Shown: positions 63,404 to 64,000 of the stretch, piece by piece
How positions within the stretch are numbered: the stretch's first letter is position 1
Layout of the letters: the number at the start of each line of letters is the position of its first letter
Assembly (NCBI GenBank): GCA_900319235.1
Contig: ONNR01000006.1
Coordinates: 1-64,000 of the forward strand
Reading direction: 5' to 3'
Source: an uncultured Prevotellaceae bacterium
Lineage (GTDB): Bacteria > Bacteroidota > Bacteroidia > Bacteroidales > UBA3663
DNA: 64,000 nucleotides
Notes under the pieces: generated by a model
Seen by the model: only the letters and a program-made list of their open reading frames with translations
Databases searched by the model: none
Told to the model about the DNA's origin: nothing
Position numbers and translations under genes: made by a program

Positions 63404-64000
63404 CTATCTCAGCATGTCGCTGAGGAGCTTGAACTCGACGAAGGGGGACATGCGCTTGTAGAGGATGTTGTAGACGCAGTCGACGATGGGGATCTGGATG
63501 CCGTACTTCTGGTTGATCTCCTTGATGCACTTGGTGCCGTAGTAGCCTTCGGCGACCATCTCCATCTCGAGCTGGGCGCTCTTGACGCTGTAACCCTTGC
63601 CGATCATGGCACCGAACATGTGATTGCGGGAGAAGCGGCTGTAAGCGGTAACCAGGAGGTCGCCGGTATAGACCGATTCGGAGATGTGGCGTGTGGGCTC
63701 ACGCGCAGGATCGATGCCATTGATGAAACGCTTCATCTCGCGCATGGCATTGGCCACAAGGACAGCCTGGAAGTTGTCGCCATACTTGAGACCCGAACAA
63801 ATACCAGAAGCGATGGCATAGATGTTCTTCAAGACGCCTGCAAACTGCACACCGATGACGTCCTCGCTGACGGTGGTGTGGACGTAGTGGTTCTGGAAGA
63901 AATCGGCTATCTCCTGCCCTATCTCCGTATTGGGGCAACCCACGGTGAGATAGGTGAGTCGCTCCCAAGCTACCTCCTCGGCATGAGAGGGTCCTGAAAG
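63404..64000 (-). CDS. gpsA: Glycerol-3-phosphate dehydrogenase [NAD(P)+] (partial)
   Basis: The frame is open to the right edge, so the N-terminal NAD-binding part lies outside. Visible are [16 protein letters not shown] (the GpsA catalytic-domain signature), [27 protein letters not shown] with the catalytic lysine, and [18 protein letters not shown]. It makes sn-glycerol-3-phosphate for phospholipids. The stop is followed by the palindrome cluster and pgi. Confidence 0.95.
   Translation of the reverse strand, partial: LSGPSHAEEVAWERLTYLTVGCPNTEIGQEIADFFQNHYVHTTVSEDVIGVQFAGVLKNIYAIASGICSGLKYGDNFQAVLVANAMREMKRFINGIDPAREPTRHISESVYTGDLLVTAYSRFSRNHMFGAMIGKGYSVKSAQLEMEMVAEGYYGTKCIKEINQKYGIQIPIVDCVYNILYKRMSPFVEFKLLSDMLR

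Noticed and set aside
63129..63530. N-terminal extension of Pgi by about 130 residues
   Set aside because: It reads through palindromic repeats and into gpsA; the known Pgi start MKLSIEK is at 63128.

Overview
The window reads as the chromosome of a Bacteroidales bacterium, most probably a member of the Prevotellaceae. The support is: the purH-mreB-mreC-mreD-mrdA-rodA cell-shape operon; pyruvate:ferredoxin oxidoreductase next to ATP-type PEP carboxykinase (anaerobic mixed-acid metabolism); an archaeal-type ProRS; split PyrD/PyrK; surface glycosidase lipoproteins; and at least a dozen promoters of the Bacteroidetes type (TTTG, about 20 nt, TAnnTTTG) with no clear Shine-Dalgarno sequences. No integrase, transposase, phage or cas gene was recognised, so this is a core-genome segment.

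Layout. 1-94 is the 5' end of a 16S rRNA leaving the left edge, with leader and promoter. 0.48-4.1 kb holds a HIT protein, a YycJ-type hydrolase and an RsmI-type methylase, divergent from an RsmF-like rRNA methylase. 4.16-14.8 kb is a long minus-strand run: a U32 peptidase, then IMP cyclohydrolase, MreB, MreC, MreD, PBP2, RodA, a short secreted GH115-like protein and RdgB. 15.1-17.0 kb has a BASS-family transporter and a TrmN6-like methylase. 17.1-22.5 kb is an L-rhamnose-type operon (kinase, MFS porter, aldolase, AraA/FucI-type isomerase). 23.3-32.2 kb is minus-strand: two secreted unknowns, HisB, PnuC, ProRS, an OmpA-like protein, a small acidic protein and a lipid kinase. 32.4-39.2 kb has a GH2 glycosidase, a COG0523 GTPase with an extreme His/Asp insertion, DapA, PyrD and PyrK. 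39.8-44.3 kb has an unknown protein, UvrB and formate-THF ligase. 44.4-49 kb has an ABC/OLD-like ATPase and a nucleotidyltransferase divergent from a sigma factor and a DUF4435 (Toprim-like) protein, then a CYTH protein. 49.1-55.8 kb has PFOR, an AAA ATPase and PEPCK. 56-64 kb has a DUF5009 acyltransferase, GH18, a MlaE permease divergent from LptB, tRNA-Arg(UCU), a HAD phosphatase, Pgi and partial GpsA.

The most unusual content is between genes. Two unrelated tandem arrays (22.7-23.16 kb and 56.06-56.46 kb) share a 41-42 bp period, about four helical turns, and each unit carries a dyad-symmetric core. Three further dispersed families occur: a C/G-rich palindrome at four loci, always in the orientation of the flanking genes; a TCACGAATTAGAGA hairpin family; and five intergenic tracts with a 9-10 bp period. 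The ATPase plus DUF4435 pair resembles the components of PARIS/OLD-type defence but is split across two divergent housekeeping operons.
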